From CAZOZZ01 sp965262425 (GTDB lineage: Bacteria > Acidobacteriota > Terriglobia > 20CM-2-55-15), in NCBI GenBank assembly GCA_965262425.1, contig OZ253536.1:2108001-2172000 (forward strand): 64,000 nt of DNA. The letters run 5' to 3'. Below the pieces are notes generated by a model. The model made no database searches. It had not been told where the DNA came from and saw only the letters and a list, made by a program, of their open reading frames with translations. Both the position numbers and the translations under genes were made by a program. Below are positions 26,661 through 35,768 of the stretch, piece by piece. How positions within the stretch are numbered: position 1 is the first letter of the stretch; every line of letters begins with the position of its first letter.

Positions 26661-26756
26661 TCGACGCAGAGACGCAGAGATCGGAGGGAGATTGTAGGAA
26701 ATCTTTAACTGGAAACAAGAAAATCAGATCTCTGCGTCTCTGCGCCTTTGCGTCGA
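26661..26756. repeat. dispersed CTCTGCG-type hairpin repeat, copy 1
   Basis: The arms TCGACGCAGAGACGCAGAGA (26661-26680) and GATCTCTGCGTCTCTGCG (from 26727) form a long hairpin around about 45 unrelated bases; the right arm continues as a heptamer-like series CTCTGCGCCTTTGCGTCGA. It belongs to a six-copy family (26.7, 34.4, 40.6, 44.7, 46.8 and 63.7 kb), always intergenic and just after a gene. Confidence 0.7.
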
Positions 26757-26820
26757 AAATCCCTCTCTTACAATGCGAAGTTATTCAGGAGCGGACCCTA
26801 AGTCCTTTCCGGAACATGCG

Positions 26821-26881
26821 TGCTAAAAACTTAGCACTTTGCTGTTGACAGGGCGTGAAGGGTGATGCTAGTTTCTTAGCA
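26821..26881 (+). promoter_or_regulatory. BlaI-type operator pair and promoter
   Basis: Two 16-bp palindromes, TGCTAAAAACTTAGCA (26821-26836) and TGCTAGTTTCTTAGCA (26866-26881), have centres 45 bp apart. Between them is a perfect -35 TTGACA (26845-26850); the -10-like TGCTAG starts 15-16 bp later and is part of the second palindrome. The site lies 25 bp before the BlaI-family gene, so it is probably its autoregulatory operator, analogous to the paired operators of blaI/mecI. Confidence 0.8.
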
Positions 26882-26906
26882 TCACTTCAGAAGAAAGGGC
26901 TTGCTA

Positions 26907-27296
26907 ATGATCAAATCATCACATCAGAACCTCAGTCGGCGCGAAAGGCAGATCATGGACGTTCTGTTTCGACGGACCCGTGCGACGGCTGCCGAAATCA
27001 TGGACAACATTCCGGAACCTCCGAGCTATTCCGCGGTGCGCGCAATGTTGAGGATTCTCGAAGAAAAGGGACATATCCGGCACGAGCAGGACGGTCCCCG
27101 ATACGTCTTCCTCCCGACTGTCACACGCGACAAGGCCAAGCGTTCGGCTCTCGACCACCTCCTCGACACGTTTTTTGAAGGATCGGCGGCCCAGGCGGTG
27201 GCCACGCTCCTGGACAGGTCCGGATCCAAGATTTCCGACGACGAACTCGATCGGCTGTCGACATTGATTGAGAAGGCTCGAAAGGAGGAGGGATGA
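26907..27296 (+). CDS. BlaI/MecI/CopY-family transcriptional repressor
   Basis: A 129-residue repressor. The N-terminal winged helix is typical of the family (LSRRERQIMDVLFRRTRATAAEIM, PSYSAVRAMLRILEEKGHI), with a C-terminal helical dimerisation region (DHLLDTFFEGSAAQAVATLL, DELDRLSTLIEKARKEE). In relatives, proteolysis between these parts by an M56 sensor releases DNA. ATG 26907 has AAGGG 7 bases upstream. The gene overlaps the M56 gene by 4 bp (ATGA), and a pair of palindromic operators covers its promoter, so a BlaI/BlaR-like two-gene switch is likely. Confidence 0.92.
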   Translation: MIKSSHQNLSRRERQIMDVLFRRTRATAAEIMDNIPEPPSYSAVRAMLRILEEKGHIRHEQDGPRYVFLPTVTRDKAKRSALDHLLDTFFEGSAAQAVATLLDRSGSKISDDELDRLSTLIEKARKEEG

Positions 27297-30058
27297 ACTC
27301 GTTGGTCACGGCGCTCCAACCCGCAATGCTGGGACTTCTGATCAAAGGAACCCTGGTGCTGTTCATCGCTGCCGGAACGAGTCTTGTGCTGCGCCGCGGA
27401 TCGGCGTCGGCCCGCTACCTGGTCTGGAGCACGGCGCTCGTCATCCTCATCGCTTTGCCTGTTGTCCCTACTATATTACCCTCATGGAATCTTCCAGTTG
27501 ACACATCGTTCCTCGAGTTTGACTTGAATCCTGGATTTCAGAATAACCCCCGGGAATCAGCCGCGGGTCTGCCCGAAACGACTCCACTCGGGATCAGCGA
27601 AAACCCAGGGACCGAACCGTTCGAAGCAAGCACGCCCCCGATGACTCCCCCCACGCCACAAAACGCCGAGATCGCCGGGTCGGTGCAACCGACCCCGGCG
27701 CCCTCGGGAGCGATCACACGCCTCGGGAGGGCCAACGCGATCGCGCTCGGAGTCTGGGTTGCCGGAGCGGCAGCCGTTCTGGCGCGCCTGCTCTTCGGTT
27801 TCCTCGGTATCTGGTGGATTGCCCGACAGGCGAAGCCGGTTGTGGACCGGCGCCTGTTGGAGCTCACACGCGACCTCTCCGACGACATCGGGCTGAAGAC
27901 ACCCGTTCGTCTGCTCCTCAGCCATCGTTCCATCACCCCGATGACGTGGGGAATCACCTGGCCGGCCGTCCTGCTTCCCAGAGACGCAACCGAATGGTCC
28001 GACGAACGTCGACGGATGATCCTGCTGCACGAACTGGCTCACGTGAAACGCCGTGACTGCCTCGTTCAGTTCGTCGTGTGGATGGCCTGCAGTCTGTACT
28101 GGATGAATCCGTTCGTGTGGATGGCGGTTCGCAAGATGCACATCGAACGAGAACGCGCCTGCGAAGATATGGTTCTGGACTCAGGATTTCAAGGGAGCGA
28201 TTACGCCGAGCACCTCCTCGATATCGCCAAATCCTTGCGGGCCGCACCCCTGTCGGCATTGACGACCGTGGCGATGGCCCATCGGTCTCACTTTGAAACA
28301 CGGCTCCTCGCCATTCTGGATCCCCGACTCCACCGCGCCGCCCGGGGACGGATCGCATCGTCCGTGTTCGCCATGACCGTCGTTTCAGGGACGGTCGCCC
28401 TGGCAACCATGCAGGCCGGCGCACCCGAACCGGTCGAGACGACGGGCCTGGAACCCATTTCCGTGAGTGTCGTCGAACCGGTTCGAGCAACCGGTCCTCT
28501 GGCCGAAGCCCTTGAAAAGGCATTGCCCGAACCGCTCGCACTGGCGTTACCGGAACCGCTGGCAGAAGCGATGCCCGAACCACTGAAAGAGGCGCTGGAG
28601 CAGGGCATAATCCGGCTCCAACCACAAATAGAGGCCTCGGTTCGACCTTTGCTCGAACGAGCGATTCTAAGACAGATCGAAGTCCGTGAGGGCTTCGAGG
28701 CGCGATTGCAGCGCCGGGAAGCGTCTGCACAACTGACCGATGAACAAAGACAATCTCTACAGGAATCCCTGCGAGCGGCACTCCAGGACGAGGAGGCCGA
28801 TGTGCGGCGGGCAGCCGCGATGGCCCTGGCCCGACTCGGCGATGAAGTCGCAGTCGATGCGCTGATCGGTGCGCTGGTCGACCCGGACCCCGGCGTGCGA
28901 CGCGATGCCATATACGGGCTGGGGGACATCGAGGATCCCCGCTCGGTCCAACCTCTGATAGGCCTTCTGGGAGACACCGACGCGGACATCCGGCGCGCGG
29001 CCGCATGGGCGCTCGGCGAGTTGGAAGACCCCCAGGCGGTTGGTCCCCTCACCGCCCTGCTCCAGGATGAGGACGCCCAGGTCCGGCGCGACGCCATCCA
29101 GGCGCTTGGGGAGATCGAGGATCCCAGTGCACTGGATTCGATTGCCTCTGCCCTCAATGACTCCAGTGCCGAGGTCCGGCGTCATGCGGTTTGGGCACTG
29201 GGCGAATTCGAAGATCCAGCTACGCTCGATCTCCTGGTGGGAGCGTTCAACGACGACGATGCGGAAGTACGCCGGTATGCCGCATGGGCACTGGGCGAAC
29301 TCGAGGATTCCAGGGCCATACCACCGTTGATCGAGAGATTACAGGATGAGAACGCCGAAGTGCGTGCCTACTCGGCGTGGGCTCTGGCGGAAATCGAGGA
29401 TCTAGCGGCCGTCGACGCCCTGATCGGGGCTATCGAAGACATCGATGCGGACGTACGCGGGGCCGTTGTCCGGGGTTTGGGGGAACTTGAGGCGACCGAG
29501 GCCGTCGCCGCGGTGAGCCGTGCCCTGACCGACAGTGACTCCGACGTCCGGACCACGGCAGCCTGGGCGCTGGGGGAAATCGACACTCCGGCGGCCATGG
29601 ACGCGTTGTTTGGAGCACTCAACGCCGACGACGTCAACGTTCGACGTTATGCGGTAGCGGCACTTGGCGAAGCAGGAGATCCCAGGGCGGTCGACGCATT
29701 GATCCCGATGCTGTCGGATCCGGACCGAGACGTGCGGCGTTTTGCTGTAGCCGCACTCGGTGAAATCGAGGACCGACGCGCCACCGGTCCGCTCCTGGAT
29801 GCGCTTCGGGACCGAGACTCCGAGGTCCGCCGGTATGCAGCAGCCGCGCTTGGAGAACTGGAGGACCCGCAATCGGTCGATGGATTGATCGGCGCGATGG
29901 ACGACGAAGACCCCGATGTCCGCCAATACGCGGCCCACGCGCTCGGGGAGATCGGCGATCCTCGAGCGCTCGACCGGCTTCAGGCGGCGTTAAGCGATGA
30001 GGACAAGGACGTGCGGGTGGCGGCCGCGAGCGCGATCCAGGAGATCCTCAACCGCTAG
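27293..30058 (+). CDS. BlaR1-like M56 metallopeptidase with C-terminal HEAT-repeat array
   Basis: 921 residues. The N-terminal part (about 1-375) is a BlaR1/MecR1-type membrane zinc protease: hydrophobic segments near 10-65 and 145-180, zinc motif HELAH (about residue 246) in ILLHELAHVKRRDCL, EREACEDMVLDSG-like ERACEDMVLD further on, and a last membrane segment near 350. A linker with PEPL repeats follows. From about residue 490 to the end come 13 full and one partial 31-residue HEAT/PBS-lyase-type units (D-x-DVRR-AAWALGE-ED-AV-LI-AL pattern). Classical BlaR1 instead ends in a penicillin-binding sensor domain, so the input here is probably protein binding. The partner is the overlapping BlaI-family repressor. 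Confidence 0.9.
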   Translation: MNSLVTALQPAMLGLLIKGTLVLFIAAGTSLVLRRGSASARYLVWSTALVILIALPVVPTILPSWNLPVDTSFLEFDLNPGFQNNPRESAAGLPETTPLGISENPGTEPFEASTPPMTPPTPQNAEIAGSVQPTPAPSGAITRLGRANAIALGVWVAGAAAVLARLLFGFLGIWWIARQAKPVVDRRLLELTRDLSDDIGLKTPVRLLLSHRSITPMTWGITWPAVLLPRDATEWSDERRRMILLHELAHVKRRDCLVQFVVWMACSLYWMNPFVWMAVRKMHIERERACEDMVLDSGFQGSDYAEHLLDIAKSLRAAPLSALTTVAMAHRSHFETRLLAILDPRLHRAARGRIASSVFAMTVVSGTVALATMQAGAPEPVETTGLEPISVSVVEPVRATGPLAEALEKALPEPLALALPEPLAEAMPEPLKEALEQGIIRLQPQIEASVRPLLERAILRQIEVREGFEARLQRREASAQLTDEQRQSLQESLRAALQDEEADVRRAAAMALARLGDEVAVDALIGALVDPDPGVRRDAIYGLGDIEDPRSVQPLIGLLGDTDADIRRAAAWALGELEDPQAVGPLTALLQDEDAQVRRDAIQALGEIEDPSALDSIASALNDSSAEVRRHAVWALGEFEDPATLDLLVGAFNDDDAEVRRYAAWALGELEDSRAIPPLIERLQDENAEVRAYSAWALAEIEDLAAVDALIGAIEDIDADVRGAVVRGLGELEATEAVAAVSRALTDSDSDVRTTAAWALGEIDTPAAMDALFGALNADDVNVRRYAVAALGEAGDPRAVDALIPMLSDPDRDVRRFAVAALGEIEDRRATGPLLDALRDRDSEVRRYAAAALGELEDPQSVDGLIGAMDDEDPDVRQYAAHALGEIGDPRALDRLQAALSDEDKDVRVAAASAIQEILNR

Positions 30059-30217
30059 GAGCCTGCGCGGCAGAAGAGATCTACTGCGAAAGCGGTATAA
30101 TCGGTCCATATTTCCCCGATTTTTCGTTAAATAGAACCACTATTTGCCTCAAAATCGAGAAAATTTGGCCTCGATTCTCCACTTTCTCGCTACGATCCCT
30201 TCTGCCGCGCAGGCTCC
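30058..30217. mobile_element. 160-bp TA-flanked MITE
   Basis: Perfect 19-bp terminal inverted repeats (GGAGCCTGCGCGGCAGAAG at 30058-30076, partner at 30199-30217) flanked by TA at 30056-30057 and 30218-30219. The inner part is AT-richer than its surroundings and has no gene. TA target and size fit a Tc1/mariner-IS630-type MITE, but its ends differ from the IS630 copies in this window, so it needs another transposase. The left TA forms part of the stop codon TAG of the HEAT-repeat gene; excision would restore the same stop. Confidence 0.85.
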
Positions 30218-30296
30218 TAGCCGTTAGAAATTTCGACACACAGGATGAATTAGACCGGTTCGCCGCTATCAGGCGGACACAGGCGGAGTGTGCCCG

Positions 30297-31935
30297 ATGG
30301 AAACCATAAGCAAGAACGTTCGATATGCCCTTCGCCTGATGGCAAGACAACCCCTGTTTACACTCGGCGTCGTCGTGACCCTGGCACTGGGGATTGGCGC
30401 CAACACGGCCGTCTTTACCGTGGTAGACGCAATTCTGTTGCGTCGCACGCACCTCCCAACTGGTCGGGCAACTGTTGACCGAGAGCGTCCTGCTGTCATT
30501 GATCGGTGGCATTGCCGGCACGGCGCTGGCCTATGCGTCGATCCAGATTCTGGTGGCATTCGACGTGGGCAACCTTCCACGTGTTGAACAACTGACCGTT
30601 GACGGGCGGATCCTGTTATTTACCTTGCTCGTTTCCCTCGGTACGGGCCTCTTGTTCGGTCTCGCTCCGTCCCTGGCGATGGCCCGGAACCGCACCAGCG
30701 AGTCGCTCAAGGAAGGTGGTCGGGGCACCGAAGGATCTTCTCCCGGACACGCCCGGATGCGTCACGTCCTGGTCGTTGGTGAGATCGCCCTGGCGGTGCT
30801 ACTGGTCATCGGCGCGGGCCTGTTGATCCGGAGCTTCTCAGGACTCCTCCAGGTGGACCCCGGATTCAACCCCGACAACATCGTTAAGTTTCAGTTTCAA
30901 TTACCACCGGGCCGCTATCCCCAGGACTTCGCGAACTTCCCGAACTGGGACACCGTCGTTCAATTTCAAACCGAGCTGGTGGACCGCGTACGGCCGCTGC
31001 CCGGCGTCGATCGGCTGGCACTTGGTTACAGTCATCCGCTGGCCACCGGCTTCACCACCCGGTTTTCGGTCGAGGGCCAACCTGCCGTGGCCCCGGGAGA
31101 GCAGGAAGAGGTTCGCGTCCGTGCCGTCAGCGCGGACTACTTCCGTACGCTGGCCATTCCCTTCTTGCGGGGTCGGGGGTTCGACGAGCGCGATCACGCC
31201 GACGCACCTTACGTGATGATGGTCAACGAGGCGTTCCGCCGCCGCTACGTCCCCGACGAGGACCCGATCGGCAAGCACGTCCAGATCTTCGGACGCCCCT
31301 ATCAGGTGATTGGAATCGTCGGCGATGTCAAGTTCATGGGTCTGGGAAGCGCGGTGGCCCCGGCCGTCTACCCCCACATCAATCAGTTTCCGTTCGGTTT
31401 CTTCAGCCTGTTGATTCGGACTGAAATGGATACCGCCCAACTGATTCCGGCCGTCCGGGCCCAGGCCCGGAAAATCGACCCGCAACTGGCCGTCTACCAG
31501 ATCGAAAGTATGGACGAACTCTTGTCGAACACGGTGGCGCGCCCCCGATTCAACATGTGGCTTCTGGCAACCTTTGCCGGCGTGGCGCTGGCCATGGCGG
31601 GAATCGGCGTCTACGGGGTCATGGCCTATTCGGTCTCTCTCCGGACCCACGAAATCGGTGTGCGCATGGCGTTGGGCGCAGCACGTTCCGACCTGGCCGG
31701 CATGGTCCTCAGGAGCGGGCTGGGTCTGACGGCGGCGGGAACAGCTCTGGGTCTGGGCGCCGCGTACGGACTGACGCGTCTCATGTCGAGCCTGCTCTAC
31801 GGCGTCGAAGCCACCGACGCCGCTACTTTCCTTGTCGTCACGTTGATCCTGGCCGTCGTTGCGCTCGTCGCAAGCTACATTCCGGCACACCGCGCGATGC
31901 GGGTCGATCCGATGGTCGCGCTGCGATACGAATAG
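30297..31935 (+). pseudogene. ADOP permease with internal deletion and frameshift
   Basis: The 5' end (ATG 30297, GGAG upstream) encodes a standard ADOP N-terminus, KNVRYALRLMARQPLFTLGV to VVDAILLR. Then, at about 30440, the sequence jumps to what is normally near residue 320 (ARTSQLVGQLLTESVLL) in another reading frame, and continues intact to the usual RVDPMVALRYE at 31935. About 0.8 kb encoding the first periplasmic domain and the first FtsX helix is missing. The 3' part (in frame from about 30445) still encodes about 490 residues. Real deletion or assembly error cannot be separated. The next ADOP gene starts 10 bases later. Confidence 0.85.
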
Positions 31936-31944
31936 GAGGTTTCC

Positions 31945-34347
31945 TTGAACGGTCTTCTACATGATTTCCGATATGGTGTTCGAACGCTCGTCAAGAACCG
32001 GGGATTCGCCGCCGTTGCGTTGATGGCACTGGCTCTGGGGATAGGGGCCAACACCGCGATCTTCACGCTCGTGCACGCGGTTCTGATCCAGGAGCTGCCA
32101 TTCGATGATCCCGACGACCTGGTTATGGTCTGGGAACACAATCGGCCCCGGAACCAGATGCAAAACGTCGTGGGTCCGGCCAACTACGTGCGCTGGGAAG
32201 AACGCAACCGCTCGTTCGAGGACATGGCAGCGATCTCCTACCGCGACTGGAACCTGACCGGGGAGGGGGATCCGATATTGGTGGATGTCGCCATAGTGAC
32301 ACCCAGCCTTTTCGCAATCATCGGAACCGACGCCGTGCTCGGCCGTACCTTCACTGTCGAGGACGCCCAACCCGAAGCAGACAGCGTTATCGTCATCAGC
32401 CACGGTTTCTGGCAGAACCAGTATGGATCGGATCCCGGAATCCTGGGTCGTACGATCACGTTACAAGGGTTGCCGCAGGTTGTCATTGGAGTCGTACCGG
32501 ACTCCGGCTCGTTTCCAGATGACAACCAGATTTGGGCTCCGATGGTGATCACCGAAGAGTACCGGACGTTTCGGGGCCGATACCTGATGGTGATCGCACG
32601 GCTCGCTGACGGGGTGTCGCTCGGGGAAGCCCAGGCCGAAATGGACACGATCGCCGCCGGGATCGAGACCGAACTGCCTGACTTTGACACGGGCTGGGGC
32701 GTGAACATCGTGCTCCTTCGCGAGCAACTGACAGGCGACCTTCGGACGGCGCTCCTGGTATTGTTCGGCGCGGTCGGCTTCGTCCTGCTGATCGCCTGTG
32801 CGAACGTGGCCAGTCTCTTGCTGGCCCGAGCCTCGGGCCGTAGGCGGGAAGTGTCCATCCGGGGAGCGCTTGGAGCGGGACGGGCCCGGCTGATTCAACA
32901 GATGCTGGCCGAAAGCCTGCTGCTGGCGATCGCAGCCGGCGGCCTTGGAGTCGCCCTGGCCTATTGGGCGCTGGACGCCCTGCTCACGATCGCACCGGCC
33001 GACATGCCCGGCTTCGTGGCTGTCCAGGTCAACCCCGACGTCCTGGTCTTCACGCTGCTGGTTTCCCTCGGAACCGGTGTCCTGTTCGGCCTGTTTCCTG
33101 CGGTAGCAGCGTCGCGACCCGATCTGGTGGAATCCCTCAAAGAAGGAAATCGCACCGCCGGTCCAGCAAGCCATCGCGCGGGGAACCTGCTGGTGGTCGG
33201 CGAGGTCGCCCTAGTTCTTGTCCTGCTGATCGGGGCCGGGTTGCTCGGCCGCAGCTTCCTGCGCCTGGCCAGCGTCGATCCCGGTTTTCGCCCCGACAAC
33301 GTCATCGCGATGGATCTGTCTCTTCCCGGATCTAAATATGGTGAGAAAGAACAACAAACGGCGTTCTTCGCGGGTGCCATCGAGCTGATCGAAGCGCTTC
33401 CCGGGGTGAACTCGGTCGGTGCCATCTCGTTCCTGCCGCTCGACGGACCAGGCGCCGGAACTTCCTTTGTTGTCGACGACCGGCCGGAACCGCCTGATGG
33501 CGAAAGACCCGTTGCGGACGTGCGCTCTGTCACGCGCGACTACTTTCGAGCGATGGGCATCCCATTGCTTCGTGGCCGGGTGTTTGAAGCGATCGACTCT
33601 CGGGACAACCCTCGCAAGGTCGTCATCAACAACACGATGGCCCGCACGTTCTGGCCCGACGAGAACCCGATTGGAAAGACGATTCGAATGAGCTGGGGAG
33701 AGATGTTGCACGCCGAGGTCGTCGGAGTAGTCGGCGACGTCAAACACGGAGGGTTGGATACGGCTCCACGGTCTAAGCTCTACTGGCACCATCCGCAATT
33801 CGTTTACAGCTTCATGACTCTCGTCATCCATGCCGACGGCGACCCGACCGCCCTGGTTCCATCGTTGAGAGCGCGTGTCGGAGAGCTCGATCCGGAACTT
33901 CCAATCTCCGGGATCCGAACCATGGATCAGATGGTGTCCGAATCCCTCCGTCAGCCTCGTTTTACGACGCTTCTTCTTTCTATTTTCGCGGTCGTCGCCC
34001 TGGTGCTGGTCGCGATCGGCCTGTTCGGCCTGATCAGCTATTCAACCGCACAGCGAACCCGTGAAATCGGTGTCCGAGTGGCCCTGGGAGCCTCGAGGAA
34101 GGGGGTCTTTCGCATGATCATAGGCCGGGGGGTTGCCCTCGCGCTGGCTGGTGCCGGGATCGGGATCCTCGGCGCCCTCATCCTGACGCGCTTCCTGGAA
34201 AGCATGCTGTTCGATGTCAGCCCCACCGACCCTGCAACCTTCGCCTTCATCGTCCCTGTTCTGCTCGTGATCGCCGGCATCGCCAGCTACCTTCCAGCGC
34301 GAAGAGCAATGAAAGTGGATCCCATGGAGGCATTGCGTTACGAGTGA
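31945..34347 (+). CDS. ADOP-type ABC transporter permease
   Basis: An 800-residue permease, the normal ADOP length and without the Gly/Pro-rich insertion of the 2.4-kb paralogue. N-terminal DFRYGVRTLVKNRGFAAVAL and ALGIGANTAIFTLV, first MacB core domain, FtsX region with LLIACANVASLLLARASGRR, second core domain, and a C-terminal FtsX domain ending KVDPMEALRYE. The start is TTG 31945 with AGGAGGT 4 bases upstream, directly behind the deleted ADOP gene, which suggests co-transcription. No ATPase partner in the window. Confidence 0.92.
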   Translation: MNGLLHDFRYGVRTLVKNRGFAAVALMALALGIGANTAIFTLVHAVLIQELPFDDPDDLVMVWEHNRPRNQMQNVVGPANYVRWEERNRSFEDMAAISYRDWNLTGEGDPILVDVAIVTPSLFAIIGTDAVLGRTFTVEDAQPEADSVIVISHGFWQNQYGSDPGILGRTITLQGLPQVVIGVVPDSGSFPDDNQIWAPMVITEEYRTFRGRYLMVIARLADGVSLGEAQAEMDTIAAGIETELPDFDTGWGVNIVLLREQLTGDLRTALLVLFGAVGFVLLIACANVASLLLARASGRRREVSIRGALGAGRARLIQQMLAESLLLAIAAGGLGVALAYWALDALLTIAPADMPGFVAVQVNPDVLVFTLLVSLGTGVLFGLFPAVAASRPDLVESLKEGNRTAGPASHRAGNLLVVGEVALVLVLLIGAGLLGRSFLRLASVDPGFRPDNVIAMDLSLPGSKYGEKEQQTAFFAGAIELIEALPGVNSVGAISFLPLDGPGAGTSFVVDDRPEPPDGERPVADVRSVTRDYFRAMGIPLLRGRVFEAIDSRDNPRKVVINNTMARTFWPDENPIGKTIRMSWGEMLHAEVVGVVGDVKHGGLDTAPRSKLYWHHPQFVYSFMTLVIHADGDPTALVPSLRARVGELDPELPISGIRTMDQMVSESLRQPRFTTLLLSIFAVVALVLVAIGLFGLISYSTAQRTREIGVRVALGASRKGVFRMIIGRGVALALAGAGIGILGALILTRFLESMLFDVSPTDPATFAFIVPVLLVIAGIASYLPARRAMKVDPMEALRYE

Positions 34348-34395
34348 GAGTCAGAACACTGGCCTGACATGCGCCACCAAACCGAGACATGGGTA

Positions 34396-34474
34396 TCAAC
34401 GCAAAAGAGCAAAAACCCAAAGATAAGGTTTATCTTCCTTTGCGCTCTTTGCGACGTTGCGTCTTTGCGTTAAA
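34396..34474. repeat. dispersed CTCTGCG-type hairpin repeat, copy 2 (degenerate)
   Basis: The left arm ATCAACGCAAAAGAGCAAA and the right part TTTGCGCTCTTTGCG with GTTGCGTCTTTGCGTTA pair imperfectly. Lies between two convergent genes and could act as a bidirectional terminator. Confidence 0.55.
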
Positions 34475-34479
34475 AATTC

Positions 34480-35709
34480 CTACTCTTCAAACGGGTTGGA
34501 GAATTTGGGGTCGGTCAGGAAGCTCTCGTCGGTCAGGGTGGTCATGAAGGCGACGAGGGCATCGATTTCCCTGTTGTTGAGGTTGAGACGTCTGGGCCGG
34601 CGGTTTCTGCCTCCTAATCCACGGTCCAGATTCGGATGGGGCTGGACGCCGGAATTGTAGTGCTCGATGACTTCCCGCAAGGTGGCAAAACGGCCGTCGT
34701 GCATGTAGGGCGCGGTGACGGCGATGTTTCTGAGGGACGGGACTTTGAAGCGGCCGCGGCCGGCTCCCTGGTCATCGCTCGTGTCCCGGTCCAGGCCGTT
34801 GTTCGACAATCGGCCGACCTGGGCCGCAGTTCCGTGACAGCGGACACAGCCGGCGCTCCGGACACGGTCAGGCCCTCGGTCCGGACCGGGTCTCCGGCCA
34901 CGTCCTCGGCCGCCCCGTCGTCCATCCCCTCGTCCATCTCCTCCTCGGCCACCGCGACCGCCACCGCCGAACAGACGGCTTCCGAGTTGCTCTTCCGCGG
35001 TAAACACGCGGTTAAAGTCGGGACGGGTACCGTCAAACGCCTGGTCGTATCTGGAGTTGTAGGAGACCATGGAGCGAACGAACTGCGCGAGGGCCCGGGA
35101 AATACCGTCGCGGCCGACCTCGGGGCTTCCGAACGCGGCTTCGAACAACGGCGGATAGAAATCGGCCGCCGCCAGCTTTGTCTCGAGAGCATCCAGAGTC
35201 ATACCCATCTCCACCTTATCCTGAATCGGCATCAGGACTTGATCTTCGAGCGTGGCTGCACGTTCGTCCCAGAAAAAGCGCCCCCTGTTGTAGTAGCGGG
35301 CGTTGGCGAGCCCCATGGAATGACGGCCGGTGCGTCCTCCGTCGAACCCCTCGCTGAACTGCTCCGGATCCGAAAACCCGTACTCCTGTATGTGGCACGA
35401 CGCGCACGATTTTGTGTCGTTCGCCGAAAGTCGCGTGTCGTAAAAGAGGACACGCCCCAGGGTGGCGCCCGCGTTCGTCACGGGATTGTCCGCGGGAGTG
35501 GTGTCGGTGCGGGCCACCCCGCCACGGTCACGCCTGCCGCCACGATTCGTAAAATGAAGCGGTAAATCGATATCCGCATCGGCGTACCCGTAGAGTTGGG
35601 CAGGCAACACAGGCGAACCCGGTTCGGGGCGGGCGATTCCAGTATCCTGAGCACTTCCGGTAAGGGCTGTCGATGCCAGAACCAGCAGTGTTGCGATTCT
35701 CGGGTACAT
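34480..35709 (-). CDS. exported dihaem cytochrome c peroxidase/MauG-family protein
   Basis: 409 residues. Signal peptide (about 1-20), then two c-type haem sites, CASCH (about residue 100) and CVRCH (about 286), with the family motifs DTRLSANDTKSCASCHIQ, MGLANARYYNRGRFFWDERA, and the C-terminal TAPYMHDGRFATLREVIEHY containing the distal Met. Such proteins reduce peroxide or oxidise protein side chains in the periplasm. An Arg/Gly/Asp-rich insertion (about 245-283, GGGGRGGRGGDGRGDGRRGG and on) precedes the second haem site and is not usual for the family. ATG 35709 has GGAGG 7 bases upstream. Confidence 0.88.
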   Translation of the reverse strand: MYPRIATLLVLASTALTGSAQDTGIARPEPGSPVLPAQLYGYADADIDLPLHFTNRGGRRDRGGVARTDTTPADNPVTNAGATLGRVLFYDTRLSANDTKSCASCHIQEYGFSDPEQFSEGFDGGRTGRHSMGLANARYYNRGRFFWDERAATLEDQVLMPIQDKVEMGMTLDALETKLAAADFYPPLFEAAFGSPEVGRDGISRALAQFVRSMVSYNSRYDQAFDGTRPDFNRVFTAEEQLGSRLFGGGGRGGRGGDGRGDGRRGGRGRGRRPGPDRGPDRVRSAGCVRCHGTAAQVGRLSNNGLDRDTSDDQGAGRGRFKVPSLRNIAVTAPYMHDGRFATLREVIEHYNSGVQPHPNLDRGLGGRNRRPRRLNLNNREIDALVAFMTTLTDESFLTDPKFSNPFEE

Positions 35710-35768
35710 ACAGAAACCTCCTTCGAGCGTCACCCTGATGAGACAAGCTCAAAACCAGATCGGTTTAA

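Noticed and set aside
28785..30055. Long antisense open frames and a regular 93-bp periodicity that could suggest a tandem or CRISPR-like array
   Set aside because: The periodicity is the 31-residue HEAT repeat of the sense protein; units are degenerate at DNA level and there are no spacers. Antisense frames are codon-bias shadows.
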